From assembly GCF_021768455.1 (NCBI RefSeq), contig NZ_JAIZVX010000007.1, positions 1-55,158 on the forward strand: a stretch of DNA of 55,158 nucleotides, written 5' to 3'. Under the pieces are notes generated by a model. The model had not been told where the DNA came from and made no database searches. It saw only the letters and a list, made by a program, of their open reading frames with translations. This DNA is from Aquabacterium sp. GTDB lineage: Bacteria > Pseudomonadota > Gammaproteobacteria > Burkholderiales > Burkholderiaceae_C. How positions within the stretch are numbered: position 1 is the first letter of the stretch; each line of letters begins with the position of its first letter. Below are positions 1 to 8,876 of the stretch, in pieces. The translations under genes were made by a program, and so were the position numbers.

Positions 1-2265
1 GATCAGGGCCGGGGTGATGGGCGCCTCGCCCATGCCCAGTTCGGTCAAGAAGCCACCATGCGCCCATTCGGCATAACGCCAGCCCGTGTCGGTGTGCACG
101 ACCCCATCGGGCACGGCCACTTCCTGCACCGGCTGGCGCCCCAGGGCCGTGGCCATGAACTGGATCCACACCGGCAGGGCCAGCGAACTGCCCGAGGCGT
201 GGCTGCCCAGGCTGCGTGGGGTGTCGTAACCCAGCCAGACCACCGCCACCAGGCGGGGCTGAAAGCCGGCAAACCAGGCGTCGTAGACGTCGTTGGTGGT
301 GCCCGTCTTGCCGTACAGGTCGGGTCGTTTCAGTTGGGCCTGGGCGCGGGCCGCCGTGCCGCTGCGGGCCACCTCCTGCAGCAGGGTGGCCGTCATGAAG
401 GCATTGCGGGCGGGTACCACGCGCTGGTCCTCACCCACCGTGGGCGTGGGCGCTTCGAACACCGTCTTGCCCTCGCCATCGCTGATGCGCTTGATCACCA
501 CCGGGTTCACCTTCAGGCCGCCGTTGGCGATCACCGCATACGCCCCGGCCAGCTGCATGGGCGTGGTCGAGCCGGCTCCCAGGGCCAGGGTCAGGTTGTC
601 GGGCTGTTTGCCCGCATCGAAACCGAAGTGGCTGGTCCACTCGCGGGCCTTTTGCGGACCCAGCAGCTGCACCAGTCGGATGCTGACCATGTTCTTCGAC
701 TTGGCCAGGGCCGTGTGCAGGGCCATGGGGCCGTCGAAGGTGCCGTCTGCGTTTTGCGGGTTCCAGTCGCCCACGTCGGTCAGCGGGGCATCGTTGACCA
801 GGGTTTCGGGCATCACGCCGTTTTCCATGGCTGCGGCGTAGAGGAAGGGCTTGAAGCTCGAGCCCGGCTGGCGCCAGCCCTGGGTCACATGGTTGAACTG
901 GTTCTGGCGGAAGTCGAAGCCGCCCACCAGGGCCCGCACCTCGCCATTGGCCGGGTCCATGGCGACCAGGGCACCTTCGGCCTCGGGCCACTGGGTGATG
1001 GCCCAGTCCTGCCCCTGCTGGATCACGCGGACGATGGCGCCCCGCCCGATCTTCAGCTTGTCGCTGGCCTTGGGGGCCAGCCCGCTCTGAGCCTGGCGCA
1101 GGCCCTTGCCACGCACCTCGATCACTTCACCCGAGGCCAGCACCACGGTCACCGCCTTGGGGCTGGCGCGGGTCACGATGGCGGCGTGCAGCACCTCGTC
1201 GTCGTTCACGTCCGAGAGCTGCTGGGCCACGAGCGGGTCTTCGTCTTCCAGGCCACTGTCCAGGTCGGCGACCTCTTCCGGGCCGCGCCAGGGTTGACCC
1301 AGCTCGCGGTCGATCAGGGTGCGACGCAGGGCTTTCCAGGCGGCCTGCTGCTCGGTGGCGCGCAGGGTGGTCACCACCTTGTAGCCGGCGGTATAGGCCT
1401 TGTCGCCATACTGGGCGAACACCTGCTGCCGTGCCATTTCGGCCACGTATTCGGCGTGCACGTCCACGTCACCCGGGTTGCGCACATTGAGCTTTTCGGC
1501 CTTGGCGGCTTCGTACTGGGCGTCGTCCAGCACGCCAGCCGAGTGCATGCGCGACAGCGCCACCAGCTGCCGGGCGCGTGCGCGCTCCGGGTTCTTGATC
1601 GGGTTCACATGGGCCGGGTTCTGCGGCAGGCCGGCCAGCATGGCGCATTCGGCGGCACTCAGGGCTTTCAGTGGCTTGCCGAAGTAGGTCTGGGCGGCTT
1701 CGGCAAAACCATAGGAGCGGGCACCCAGGTAGATCTGGTTCATGTAGAGCGCCAGGATCTGGTCCTTGCCCAGTTCGCGCTCGATCTTGAGCGACAGCAT
1801 CGCCTCCTTGAGCTTGCGGCTGAGCGTCTTCTCGCGGGTCAGCAGGAAGGTGCGCGCCACCTGCTGGGTGATGGTCGAGGCGCCCTGGGTGCGCCCGCCG
1901 GTCAGGTTGGCGACCACGGCCCGCAGCACGCCGATCACGTCCACGCCCGGGTGCTCGTAGAAGCGGGTGTCTTCCACGGCCAGCAGGCTGTCTCGCATCA
2001 GCTTGGGGATTTCATCGAAGGGGAGGTACTGGCGCTTCTCGCTGCCAAAGCCGCCGATCTCCACGCCGTCGGCCGTGTAGACCCGCAGCGGCTGTTTGGG
2101 CTGGTAGTGGGCCAGGCCGCTGGTGTCGGGCAACTGCGGGTAGAGCACCGCGATGGAGACCAGCAGGGCCAGCAGCAAGGCGGCGCCGCCACCCAGGGTC
2201 ACCCAGGCCAGCAGCCGCCAGGGGCGGGCAAAAAGAGAGGACGAGGGCCGGGTTGGATCTGTCAT
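1..2265 (-). CDS. mrcA: Penicillin-binding protein 1A, bifunctional transglycosylase/transpeptidase (3' end cut by window edge)
   Basis: Class A PBP that polymerises lipid II and cross-links peptidoglycan in the periplasm, anchored in the inner membrane. The frame is open from the ATG at 2265 to base 1 (755 residues), so only the extreme C-terminus is missing. An N-terminal membrane segment spans about residues 16-41. The GT51 domain shows EDTRFYEHPG (catalytic Glu98) and GGRTQGASTITQQ. The transpeptidase domain shows SSFK (Ser469-Lys472), SKN (523-525) and KTGT (653-656), so all catalytic motifs are intact. Family length is about 770-800, so few residues are lost. It is divergent from the lipase gene. 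PBP1A rather than PBP1B is inferred from the motif context and the short N-terminal tail. Confidence 0.93.
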   Translation of the reverse strand, partial: MTDPTRPSSSLFARPWRLLAWVTLGGGAALLLALLVSIAVLYPQLPDTSGLAHYQPKQPLRVYTADGVEIGGFGSEKRQYLPFDEIPKLMRDSLLAVEDTRFYEHPGVDVIGVLRAVVANLTGGRTQGASTITQQVARTFLLTREKTLSRKLKEAMLSLKIERELGKDQILALYMNQIYLGARSYGFAEAAQTYFGKPLKALSAAECAMLAGLPQNPAHVNPIKNPERARARQLVALSRMHSAGVLDDAQYEAAKAEKLNVRNPGDVDVHAEYVAEMARQQVFAQYGDKAYTAGYKVVTTLRATEQQAAWKALRRTLIDRELGQPWRGPEEVADLDSGLEDEDPLVAQQLSDVNDDEVLHAAIVTRASPKAVTVVLASGEVIEVRGKGLRQAQSGLAPKASDKLKIGRGAIVRVIQQGQDWAITQWPEAEGALVAMDPANGEVRALVGGFDFRQNQFNHVTQGWRQPGSSFKPFLYAAAMENGVMPETLVNDAPLTDVGDWNPQNADGTFDGPMALHTALAKSKNMVSIRLVQLLGPQKAREWTSHFGFDAGKQPDNLTLALGAGSTTPMQLAGAYAVIANGGLKVNPVVIKRISDGEGKTVFEAPTPTVGEDQRVVPARNAFMTATLLQEVARSGTAARAQAQLKRPDLYGKTGTTNDVYDAWFAGFQPRLVAVVWLGYDTPRSLGSHASGSSLALPVWIQFMATALGRQPVQEVAVPDGVVHTDTGWRYAEWAHGGFLTELGMGEAPITPALI

Positions 2266-2626
2266 GCGCATCAAGGTGAGGGCCCGCAGGCGCAGGGTGC
2301 GGCGGGCTGCCGATTATCGGTGCTGGACCCGGTGCCTCCGCTGACCTGCTGCACGCGCTTGTGACACTTTGCGTGCCGCGGTGGGGTCCCCTTTGGTGCC
2401 ACGGCAGCCCGCGCCAAAGTGGGTTAACCCGTTCTGGTAGAGCGGGTGAACCCAGACCGTTCCCCCTGGAAAAGCGCCCACGTGAATGAGGGGTTCGGGT
2501 GCCCGCAGGCCGGATTCTGGCAAAAACCCTGTTCGTGCTCGCGGACGGCATGGCGCTCAATGAATGCACAGCGTTCAACCGTTTTGGCCCCTGCCAGACG
2601 GCCCTTTTGTCCACCCAGGAGCACCC
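2266..2626. other. Intergenic region between mrcA and the lipase gene
   Basis: This 361-base stretch separates two divergent genes and must hold both promoters. I see no convincing coding frame in it. Its one clear structure is the dyad at 2421-2453, listed separately. The ribosome-binding sequence AGGAG at 2617-2621, five bases before ATG 2627, belongs to the lipase gene. Confidence 0.6.
2421..2453. repeat. Inverted repeat (15-base arms, 3-base loop)
   Basis: Left arm 2421-2435 (gggttaacccgttct) and right arm 2439-2453 (agagcgggtgaaccc) are complementary at 13 of 15 positions. The left arm starts with the perfect 10-base palindrome gggttaaccc. It could be an operator or a folded leader element of either divergent gene. 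No poly-T tract follows on either strand, so it is unlikely to be an intrinsic terminator. Confidence 0.5.
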
Positions 2627-4423
2627 ATGATCCGCACCGTTCTGCGTCACCCCGTTTTGATGGCCCCGCTGGCCGCTCTGGCCCTGGCGGCCTCCAGCGC
2701 CTGCGCAGCACCCGTGGTCGGCCCCTCCGACGCCTCCTTCTACACCCTGCCGGCCACCCTGCCCGCCGGCAACCACGGTGACCTGCTCTCCTACCGCCAG
2801 GCCACGGTCAAGCTGGGCACTGGCGCGCCGGCGACCAAAGCCTGGAACGTGCTGTACCAGTCCACCGATTCCGAAGGCGAAACCAATGTGGTTTCCGGCA
2901 CGGTGATCGTGCCCTCCACGGCCTGGTCTGGCAGCGGCGCCCGCCCGGTGGTGCTGTACGCGGTCGGTACCCATGGCCTGGCCCAGGGCTGCGCGCCCTC
3001 GCGCCAATTCGAAAAGGGCACCGATTACGAAAACGCCAACATCGTGGCCGCGCTCAAGCAGGGCTATTCCGTGCTCGTGACCGACTACCAGGGCTACATC
3101 ACGGGTGACGCCTCCACCTACCTGGCGGGTGAGTCGCAGGGCCATGCCGTGCTCGACATCTTCAAGGCCGCGACGGCCATCCCTGGCGCGGGCGTCACCG
3201 CGGGTGCCAAGACCGCCATCTGGGGCTACTCGCAGGGCGGCCAGAGCGCCGCCTGGGCCGCCGAGTTGATCAGCAGCTATGCGCCCGAACTGAACGTGGT
3301 CGGTGTGGCCGCAGGCGGTGTGCCCGCCGACTTCATCGCCACGGCCCCCATGCTCAACGGCAACATCGGCTTTGCCTTCTTTGCCTCGGCCATCGCCGGT
3401 CTGGCCCAACAGTACCCCACCTCGGTCCCCATCAACCTGATCGCCAACGACGCGGGCAAGGCCGCGCTCGATCGCCTCAAGACCCAGTGCGTGTTCGAGG
3501 CCCTGTTCGAGAACCAGAACAAGTCGATCTCGCCCTACACGACCGACAACGTGCCGCTCGAGACCCTGCTGAACCTGCGCACGGTCAACGCCACGCTCAA
3601 GGCCCAGAACCTGGGCGGCAACAAGGTCCCGGCGCCGCTGTACCAGTACCATGGCTCGGCCGACGAGTTCATTCCCCTGGCCCAGGATTACGCCCTGAAG
3701 AAGGCTTATTGCAGCAAATTCACCGACGTCACCTTCGACCTCTACCCCAGCGAGCACATCGTCACCCAGTTCCAGGCGGCGCCCTATGTGATGTCGTGGC
3801 TGGGCGATCGCTTTGCCGGCAAACCCACGCAAGGCACCTGCTCGACCACCAAGGGTGACCCGGTCGCCAACCCCAATCCGGGTGGCGGCAACTTCGTGGT
3901 CTCGCTCAAGAGCTGGCCCCTGACCGCCACCGTGGGCCTGAAGACCCTGGGTCAGACCATCGCCCTGCCGGCCACCTCCAGCTTCACGGCCGACAGCGAC
4001 ATCACGGCCGGCAAGCTGACGGGCAGCCTCTCGGTGCCTGACTTCACCTCGACCATCAAGCTGCTGGGCATCAACACCGATGTCAAGCTGAAGATCACCC
4101 CGGTGGGCCAGACCACGGGCACGTCCACGGTCGACAACCAGGGCATCCTGCGCGTGAAGGGCAACGCCAAGGCCGACATCACCGTCACCTCGGTGTGGGG
4201 CATCCCCTTCGGCAACTGCAAGACCGTGACCCCGGTGGACTTCCCCCTCGACTTCACCGGTCCGGTGTCGTCGCTGGGCAATGGCGGCCTGACCTTCACG
4301 GGCACCACCACCTTCCCGCAACTGAAGGGCTGCATCATCTCGGCCATCCTGTCGTCGATCATGTCCGGTCCTGGGCAGACCTTCAGCTTCTCGGTGGCAC
4401 CGCCCGCCCCGCAGAAGTGGTGA
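2627..4423 (+). CDS. Secreted lipase/esterase (secretory-lipase, alpha/beta hydrolase) with extra beta-rich C-terminal domain
   Basis: Predicted exported ester hydrolase of 598 residues. The start at ATG 2627 is chosen because AGGAG precedes it and a typical Sec signal peptide follows (MIRTVLRH, hydrophobic core, cleavage near SACAA-PVV at about residue 28); an in-frame ATG 63 bases upstream would bury the signal. The hydrolase part resembles the secretory lipase family (Pfam LIP). The predicted triad is Ser202 in GYSQGG, Asp346 in HGSADE and His377 in PSEH. After a glycine/proline linker (PNPGGG, about residue 420) comes a domain of about 180 residues rich in Thr, Ser and Gly with two Cys. 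I recall similar domains mainly in secreted actinobacterial proteins, which hints at transfer or fusion. Substrate is unknown. Confidence 0.8.
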   Translation: MIRTVLRHPVLMAPLAALALAASSACAAPVVGPSDASFYTLPATLPAGNHGDLLSYRQATVKLGTGAPATKAWNVLYQSTDSEGETNVVSGTVIVPSTAWSGSGARPVVLYAVGTHGLAQGCAPSRQFEKGTDYENANIVAALKQGYSVLVTDYQGYITGDASTYLAGESQGHAVLDIFKAATAIPGAGVTAGAKTAIWGYSQGGQSAAWAAELISSYAPELNVVGVAAGGVPADFIATAPMLNGNIGFAFFASAIAGLAQQYPTSVPINLIANDAGKAALDRLKTQCVFEALFENQNKSISPYTTDNVPLETLLNLRTVNATLKAQNLGGNKVPAPLYQYHGSADEFIPLAQDYALKKAYCSKFTDVTFDLYPSEHIVTQFQAAPYVMSWLGDRFAGKPTQGTCSTTKGDPVANPNPGGGNFVVSLKSWPLTATVGLKTLGQTIALPATSSFTADSDITAGKLTGSLSVPDFTSTIKLLGINTDVKLKITPVGQTTGTSTVDNQGILRVKGNAKADITVTSVWGIPFGNCKTVTPVDFPLDFTGPVSSLGNGGLTFTGTTTFPQLKGCIISAILSSIMSGPGQTFSFSVAPPAPQKW

Positions 4424-4542
4424 GTCTCCGTGGTCGGGGCTGACCCGGCCGCCCGTGCCACCTCGGTGGTGCGGTGTGTTGTGGGATCCGCTCGGGGCGG
4501 GCACGGTGGCCTCCCCGGGCATTGGCATGTCAGGAGGACGCC

Positions 4543-5211
4543 ATGGCAATCGTTCAGGTGAACAAACGCGGCCGCGGAGGCAAATGGGCCGGGATCATGC
4601 TGGCAGCGGTGCCCCTGGCCATTGCGTTGGCCTGGTGGGCCCGCTCCGAAAGCGTGACACCCCTTGCGCCGCTACAGGAACGGGCTGCCTTGCCGCAGCC
4701 TGAAGCCGTGCCGCCGTCTGCCCCCGCGACCGTGCAGGCACCGCCCGATCCCGCACTGGTGGCCATGCAGCAGGCCGCGGCCCAGGCGCTGGCCTCGCAG
4801 TCGGCCCCGGCGCCGGTGAAAGGCCTGGTGAGGGAGCGACCGGACTACGTCTCGGTGATGGAGTGGACCCTGCTGCAGGCCGTTGCCAGGCAGCACCTGC
4901 ACCCCGAGGCCGAACTCACCCGTCTGGTCAATTCGCTGCGTTTCAACAAGCAGCTGGAGCGCTGGCAGGACACGGCCCTGTCCCTGCCGCCGGCCGAGCG
5001 ACAGGCCCTGGCCCGCAGCCTGGTCGATGACCTGCCCGCTCGGGTCCAGCATGGCGACATGGACCTGCCCGGTGCCCGCCAGGTGCTCGATGACACCCTG
5101 GCTGCCCTGGAGCCCGATGCCGAGGCGCGACCCAGGCGCCTCGAGGCTGAACTGCAGCGCCTGAAAGCCGCCGAAGCCCAGCACGCTGTGGCCGAGGTCA
5201 AGCGCCCCTGA
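4543..5211 (+). CDS. Membrane-anchored periplasmic protein of unknown function
   Basis: A 222-residue protein. ATG 4543 is chosen because AGGAGG lies at 4532-4537, whereas the frame is open upstream without such a site. The N-terminus is basic (NKRGRGGKWAG) and followed by one membrane segment, about residues 17-34 (IMLAAVPLAIALAWW). Next comes a Pro/Ala-rich linker and then a helical, charged domain (from about residue 100: RPDYVSVMEWTLLQAV, LVNSLRFNKQLERWQ, ending in a Glu/Arg/Ala-rich helix). The layout, one anchor plus a helical periplasmic part downstream of a secreted lipase, recalls lipase- or phospholipase-accessory proteins (LIF or PlcR types), but I cannot place it in either family. 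A terminator follows 16 bases later. Confidence 0.6.
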   Translation: MAIVQVNKRGRGGKWAGIMLAAVPLAIALAWWARSESVTPLAPLQERAALPQPEAVPPSAPATVQAPPDPALVAMQQAAAQALASQSAPAPVKGLVRERPDYVSVMEWTLLQAVARQHLHPEAELTRLVNSLRFNKQLERWQDTALSLPPAERQALARSLVDDLPARVQHGDMDLPGARQVLDDTLAALEPDAEARPRRLEAELQRLKAAEAQHAVAEVKRP

Positions 5212-5227
5212 ATCCTGCTCCCATGAA

Positions 5228-5262
5228 AAAAGCCCGCTGGACATCGCGTCCCGCGGGCTTTT
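5228..5262. terminator. Bidirectional intrinsic terminator
   Basis: Arms aaaagcccgc (5228-5237) and gcgggctttt (5253-5262) form a perfect 10-base stem with A and T runs on both sides. It therefore serves both the plus-strand gene ending at 5211 and acnB, which ends at 5310 on the minus strand. Confidence 0.85.
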
Positions 5263-5309
5263 GAACCTGGCCGGGCGCCTGCGCAGCGCCCAGTCTGGGG
5301 TGGGGCCGA

Positions 5310-7901
5310 TCAGGCCTGCACGCCCTTGGCCGTCTCGACGTACTCGTCGATCTGGTTGAAGTTCATGTACTTGTAGATCTTGTCGGCGTCCTTGGACACC
5401 ACGCCGATCTCGGCCAGGTACTCTGCCGGCGTTGGCAGCTTGCCCAGCTTCGAGGCCACTGCCGTCAGCTCGGCCGAGCCCAGGAACACATTGGTGTTCT
5501 TGCCCAGACGGTTCGGGAAGTTACGCGTCGAGGTGGAGATGCAGGTCGAGCCTTCCTTGATCTGCGCCTGGTTGCCCATGCACAGCGAGCAGCCCGGCAT
5601 TTCGGTGCGTGCACCGGCCGTGCCGAAGGTGTTGTAGAAGCCTTCCTTGGTCAGCTCGGCGGCGTCCATCTTGGTGGGCGGGGCCACCCACAGGCGCACC
5701 GGGATGTCCTTCTTGCCTTCCAGCAGCTTGCCGGCGGCGCGGAAGTGACCGATGTTGGTCATGCACGAACCGATGAAGGCCTCGTCGATCTTGGTGCCGG
5801 CGACTTCGGACAGGAACTTGGCGTCGTCCGGGTCGTTCGGGCAGCAGACGATCGGCTCCTTGATGTCGGCCAGGTCGATCTCGATGACGGCAGCGTACTC
5901 GGCGTCGGCGTCGGCTTCCAGCAGGGTCTGGTTGGCCAGCCAGGCTTCTTGAGCGTCGATGCGGCGCTGCAGGGTGCGGGCGTCGGCGTAACCGTCGGCG
6001 ATCATGTTCTTCATCAGAACGATGTTCGACTTCAGGTACTCGGCAACCGGTTCCTTGTTCAGCTTGATGGTGCAACCCGCAGCCGAGCGTTCAGCGGAAG
6101 CGTCGGACAGCTCGAACGCTTGCTCGACCTTCAGGTCAGGCAGGCCTTCGATTTCCAGGATGCGACCCGAGAAGATGTTCTTCTTGCCGGCCTTGGCCAC
6201 GGTCAGCAGACCGGCCTTGATGGCGTACAGGGGGATGGCATGCACCAGGTCACGCAGGGTGACGCCAGGCTGCATCTGACCCTTGAAGCGCACCAGCACC
6301 GACTCAGGCATGTCCAGCGGCATCACGCCGGTGGCGGCACCGAAGGCGACCAGGCCCGAACCAGCGGGGAAGGAGATGCCGATGGGGAAGCGGGTGTGCG
6401 AGTCGCCACCGGTGCCGACGGTGTCGGGCAGCAGCAGGCGGTTCAGCCACGAGTGGATCACGCCGTCGCCCGGACGCAGGGCCACGCCACCGCGGTTCGA
6501 GATGAAGGCGGGCAGCTCGCGGTGCATCTTCACGTCCACGGGCTTGGGGTAAGCGGCCGTGTGGCAGAACGATTGCATGACCAGGTCGGCCGAGAAGCCC
6601 AGGCAAGCCAGGTCCTTCAGCTCGTCGCGGGTCATCGGGCCGGTGGTGTCTTGCGAACCGACGGTTGTCATCTTGGGTTCGCAGTAGGTGCCAGGACGCA
6701 CGCCCTTGCCTTCAGGCAGACCGACCGCGCGGCCGACCATCTTCTGGGCCAGGGTGAAGCCCTTGCCGCTGTCGGCAGGGGCTTGCGGCAGGCGGAAGGC
6801 GGTAGAGGCAGGCAGACCCAGGAACTCGCGGGCCTTGCCGGTCAGCGAGCGGCCGATGATCAGGTTGATGCGGCCACCAGCCTGGACTTCGTCCAGCAGC
6901 ACCTGCGACTTCAGTTCGAACTTGGCGGCGACGGCGCCGTTCTTTTCGATCTTGCCTTCGTAGGGGTAGACGTCGATCACGTCACCCATTTCGAACGCGG
7001 TCACGTCCACTTCGATGGGCAGGGAGCCCGAGTCTTCCTGCGTGTTGAAGAAGATGGGGGCGATCTTGCCGCCCAGGGTCACGCCGCCGAAGCGCTTGTT
7101 GGGCACGAAGGGGATGTCTTCGCCGGTGGCCCAGATCACGCTGTTGGTGGCCGACTTGCGCGAAGAACCGGTGCCGACCACGTCGCCAACGTAGGCAACC
7201 AGGTTGCCCTTTTTCTTCAGGTCTTCGATGAACTGCATCGGGCCGCGCTTGCCGTCTTCTTCGGGCTTGAAGGCCGCGTCAGGACGGGTGTTCTTGAGCA
7301 TCGCCAGATAGTGCATCGGGATGTCAGGGCGGCTCCAGGCGTCCGGAGCGGGCGACAGGTCGTCGGTGTTGGTTTCGCCAGGCACCTTGAACACGGTCAC
7401 GGTGATCTTTTCGGCGACCTTCGGGCGGGTGGTGAACCACTCGGCATCGGCCCACGACTGCATCACGGCCTTGGCGTTGGCGTTGCCGGCCTTGACCAGC
7501 TCGGCGACGTCGTGGAACGCGTCGAACATGAGCAAGGTCTTCTTCAGGGCTTCGGCGGCCACGGTGCCCACTTCGGCATCGGACAGCAGGTCGATCAGGG
7601 GCTTGACGTTGTAGCCGCCGACCATGGTGCCGAGCAGCTCGGTGGCCTTGGCCTTGGAGATCAGGGCCACGGTCACGTCGCCATGGGCCACGGCCGACAG
7701 GAAGGAGGCCTTCACCTTGGCAGCGTCGTCCACGCCGGGGGGCACGCGGTGGGTCAGCAGGTCAAGCAGGAAAGCGTCTTCACCAGCCGGCGGGTTCTTG
7801 ATCAGCTCGATCAGTTCAGCGACTTGGCTGGCAGACAGGGCCAGGGGGGGGATACCCAGCGCGGCGCGCTCGGCAACGTGTTGGCGGTAGGCTTGCAACA
7901 T
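5310..7901 (-). CDS. acnB: Bifunctional aconitate hydratase 2 / 2-methylisocitrate dehydratase
   Basis: Cytosolic 4Fe-4S enzyme of the TCA cycle that isomerises citrate to isocitrate; AcnB also hydrates 2-methyl-cis-aconitate. It has 863 residues (E. coli AcnB 865). The start is ATG 7901, preceded by AAGGTG; a GTG at 7910 is in frame, but the family begins at MLxxYRxHVAERA as here. The HEAT-like N-terminal domain unique to AcnB is present (residues 1 to about 160). The cluster cysteines are in [10 protein letters not shown] and PGCSLCMGN near the C-terminus. It lies downstream of, and in the same direction as, the prp operon, but is separated by a 271-base gap with its own operator-like dyad at 7975-7994, so it is probably transcribed separately. 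Confidence 0.97.
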   Translation of the reverse strand: MLQAYRQHVAERAALGIPPLALSASQVAELIELIKNPPAGEDAFLLDLLTHRVPPGVDDAAKVKASFLSAVAHGDVTVALISKAKATELLGTMVGGYNVKPLIDLLSDAEVGTVAAEALKKTLLMFDAFHDVAELVKAGNANAKAVMQSWADAEWFTTRPKVAEKITVTVFKVPGETNTDDLSPAPDAWSRPDIPMHYLAMLKNTRPDAAFKPEEDGKRGPMQFIEDLKKKGNLVAYVGDVVGTGSSRKSATNSVIWATGEDIPFVPNKRFGGVTLGGKIAPIFFNTQEDSGSLPIEVDVTAFEMGDVIDVYPYEGKIEKNGAVAAKFELKSQVLLDEVQAGGRINLIIGRSLTGKAREFLGLPASTAFRLPQAPADSGKGFTLAQKMVGRAVGLPEGKGVRPGTYCEPKMTTVGSQDTTGPMTRDELKDLACLGFSADLVMQSFCHTAAYPKPVDVKMHRELPAFISNRGGVALRPGDGVIHSWLNRLLLPDTVGTGGDSHTRFPIGISFPAGSGLVAFGAATGVMPLDMPESVLVRFKGQMQPGVTLRDLVHAIPLYAIKAGLLTVAKAGKKNIFSGRILEIEGLPDLKVEQAFELSDASAERSAAGCTIKLNKEPVAEYLKSNIVLMKNMIADGYADARTLQRRIDAQEAWLANQTLLEADADAEYAAVIEIDLADIKEPIVCCPNDPDDAKFLSEVAGTKIDEAFIGSCMTNIGHFRAAGKLLEGKKDIPVRLWVAPPTKMDAAELTKEGFYNTFGTAGARTEMPGCSLCMGNQAQIKEGSTCISTSTRNFPNRLGKNTNVFLGSAELTAVASKLGKLPTPAEYLAEIGVVSKDADKIYKYMNFNQIDEYVETAKGVQA

Positions 7902-7974
7902 GGTGTTCACCTTGATGGGGCGGGGACAGAAAGGAATTCACCGCGGCGGGGCGGAAATCTGGGCCTCGGAGCCC

Positions 7975-7994
7975 CAAGTCTTATAGAAGACTTG
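7975..7994. promoter_or_regulatory. Operator-like dyad upstream of acnB, matching the mdh/gntR site
   Basis: Two 10-base half-sites (caagtcttat / agaagacttg) are complementary at 9 of 10 positions, 74 bases upstream of the acnB start. The core gtcttatagaagac differs by one base from the core gtcttatataagac at 21511-21524 between mdh and gntR. I infer binding by the GntR-family regulator encoded at 21654. Confidence 0.65.
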
Positions 7995-8172
7995 AGTCAG
8001 CCCTGTATTCTCGCCCATGACCGCCGGGAATGCCACATTGACAGCGGAAAAACTGCGATTTCAACAGCGGTACGGTGTCGATCTGCATCAGAAACCGACG
8101 CTCGACCGCGTGGTGGGCTTGCAGGACTCGGGCCAGGATGGGAAAACAGCCGGGGAAACCGGCTGCTCGGGG

Positions 8173-8724
8173 TCATTTCGGGGTGTCGGCCGGCGTGTCG
8201 TTGGCCAGGTTGAAGACCGATGCCCGGGGGTGAAGCTTCAGCTCTTCTTCGGCGGCGCGCTGGGTGTCGTGCACGCAGCCATCGACCATGCGGCGACCGG
8301 CTTTCGGGTCCATCAGCATGGACTTGGTCAGAATCTGGATCATCAGTGCTGCGCCCTTGATGTCTTCCAGGCGGATGGCGCCGGTGCTGGAGAGCACGGG
8401 CTTCATGGTCCAGGCCTGCTTGCCCAGGCTGAGGTTGAAGTAGCCGTTGCGCTTGGCATCGCGGTCCACCGAGACGGTCTTGCCGAACTCGCACTGGTAG
8501 TGCCCCACCAGCACGCGTTCGGCCGCCTGCAGTTGCTCGGCTGTGGCTTCAGGCAATGCGGTGATCTTCTCGGCGAGGGTCTTTTTGCCGCCCTTGGTGG
8601 TGCTGGCATGGGCCAGTTGCGGGCCAAAGGTGGCAGCGGCCATGCCGAGGACGACGCCTGCCGTCATGGCAAGGGTACGGATGCGTTGCATGCGCTGCAT
8701 GGCGCGGCTGGCAGGAGACTTCAT
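8173..8724 (-). CDS. Exported conserved hypothetical protein
   Basis: A 183-residue protein between prpF and acnB. ATG 8724 is chosen because a signal peptide follows (MKSPASRAMQRMQRIRTLA, hydrophobic core, AHA-STT near residue 40); the open frame extends further upstream but that part is not protein-like, and no strong ribosome-binding site marks any of the possible starts. The mature part contains VGHYQCEFGKTVSV, then an Ala/Met-rich stretch and a second Cys in DGCVHD, suggesting one periplasmic disulfide. The YxCxxGxxxxV pattern is reminiscent of MliC-type lysozyme inhibitors, but the length and remainder differ, so this is only a resemblance. Its place inside a propionate/TCA locus may be incidental. 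Confidence 0.65.
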   Translation of the reverse strand: MKSPASRAMQRMQRIRTLAMTAGVVLGMAAATFGPQLAHASTTKGGKKTLAEKITALPEATAEQLQAAERVLVGHYQCEFGKTVSVDRDAKRNGYFNLSLGKQAWTMKPVLSSTGAIRLEDIKGAALMIQILTKSMLMDPKAGRRMVDGCVHDTQRAAEEELKLHPRASVFNLANDTPADTPK

Positions 8725-8876
8725 GGCTGTGGGACTGAACAGACGTTGAGGGGGTGGCGCAGGCGAGGTGAAACGCGGCGCAGAGGCCGGATCTTGCCAC
8801 CTTTCCTGCCCGACCTGGCGGGCGGGAAGGGGCCAGCTCGCAAGCATTTGTACCGAGCGCGTGATCCGTTGGCGAC

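Noticed and set aside
58-2364. A plus-strand frame of 768 codons at the left edge.
   Set aside because: It is antisense to the penicillin-binding protein gene, whose GT51 and transpeptidase motifs are intact on the minus strand.
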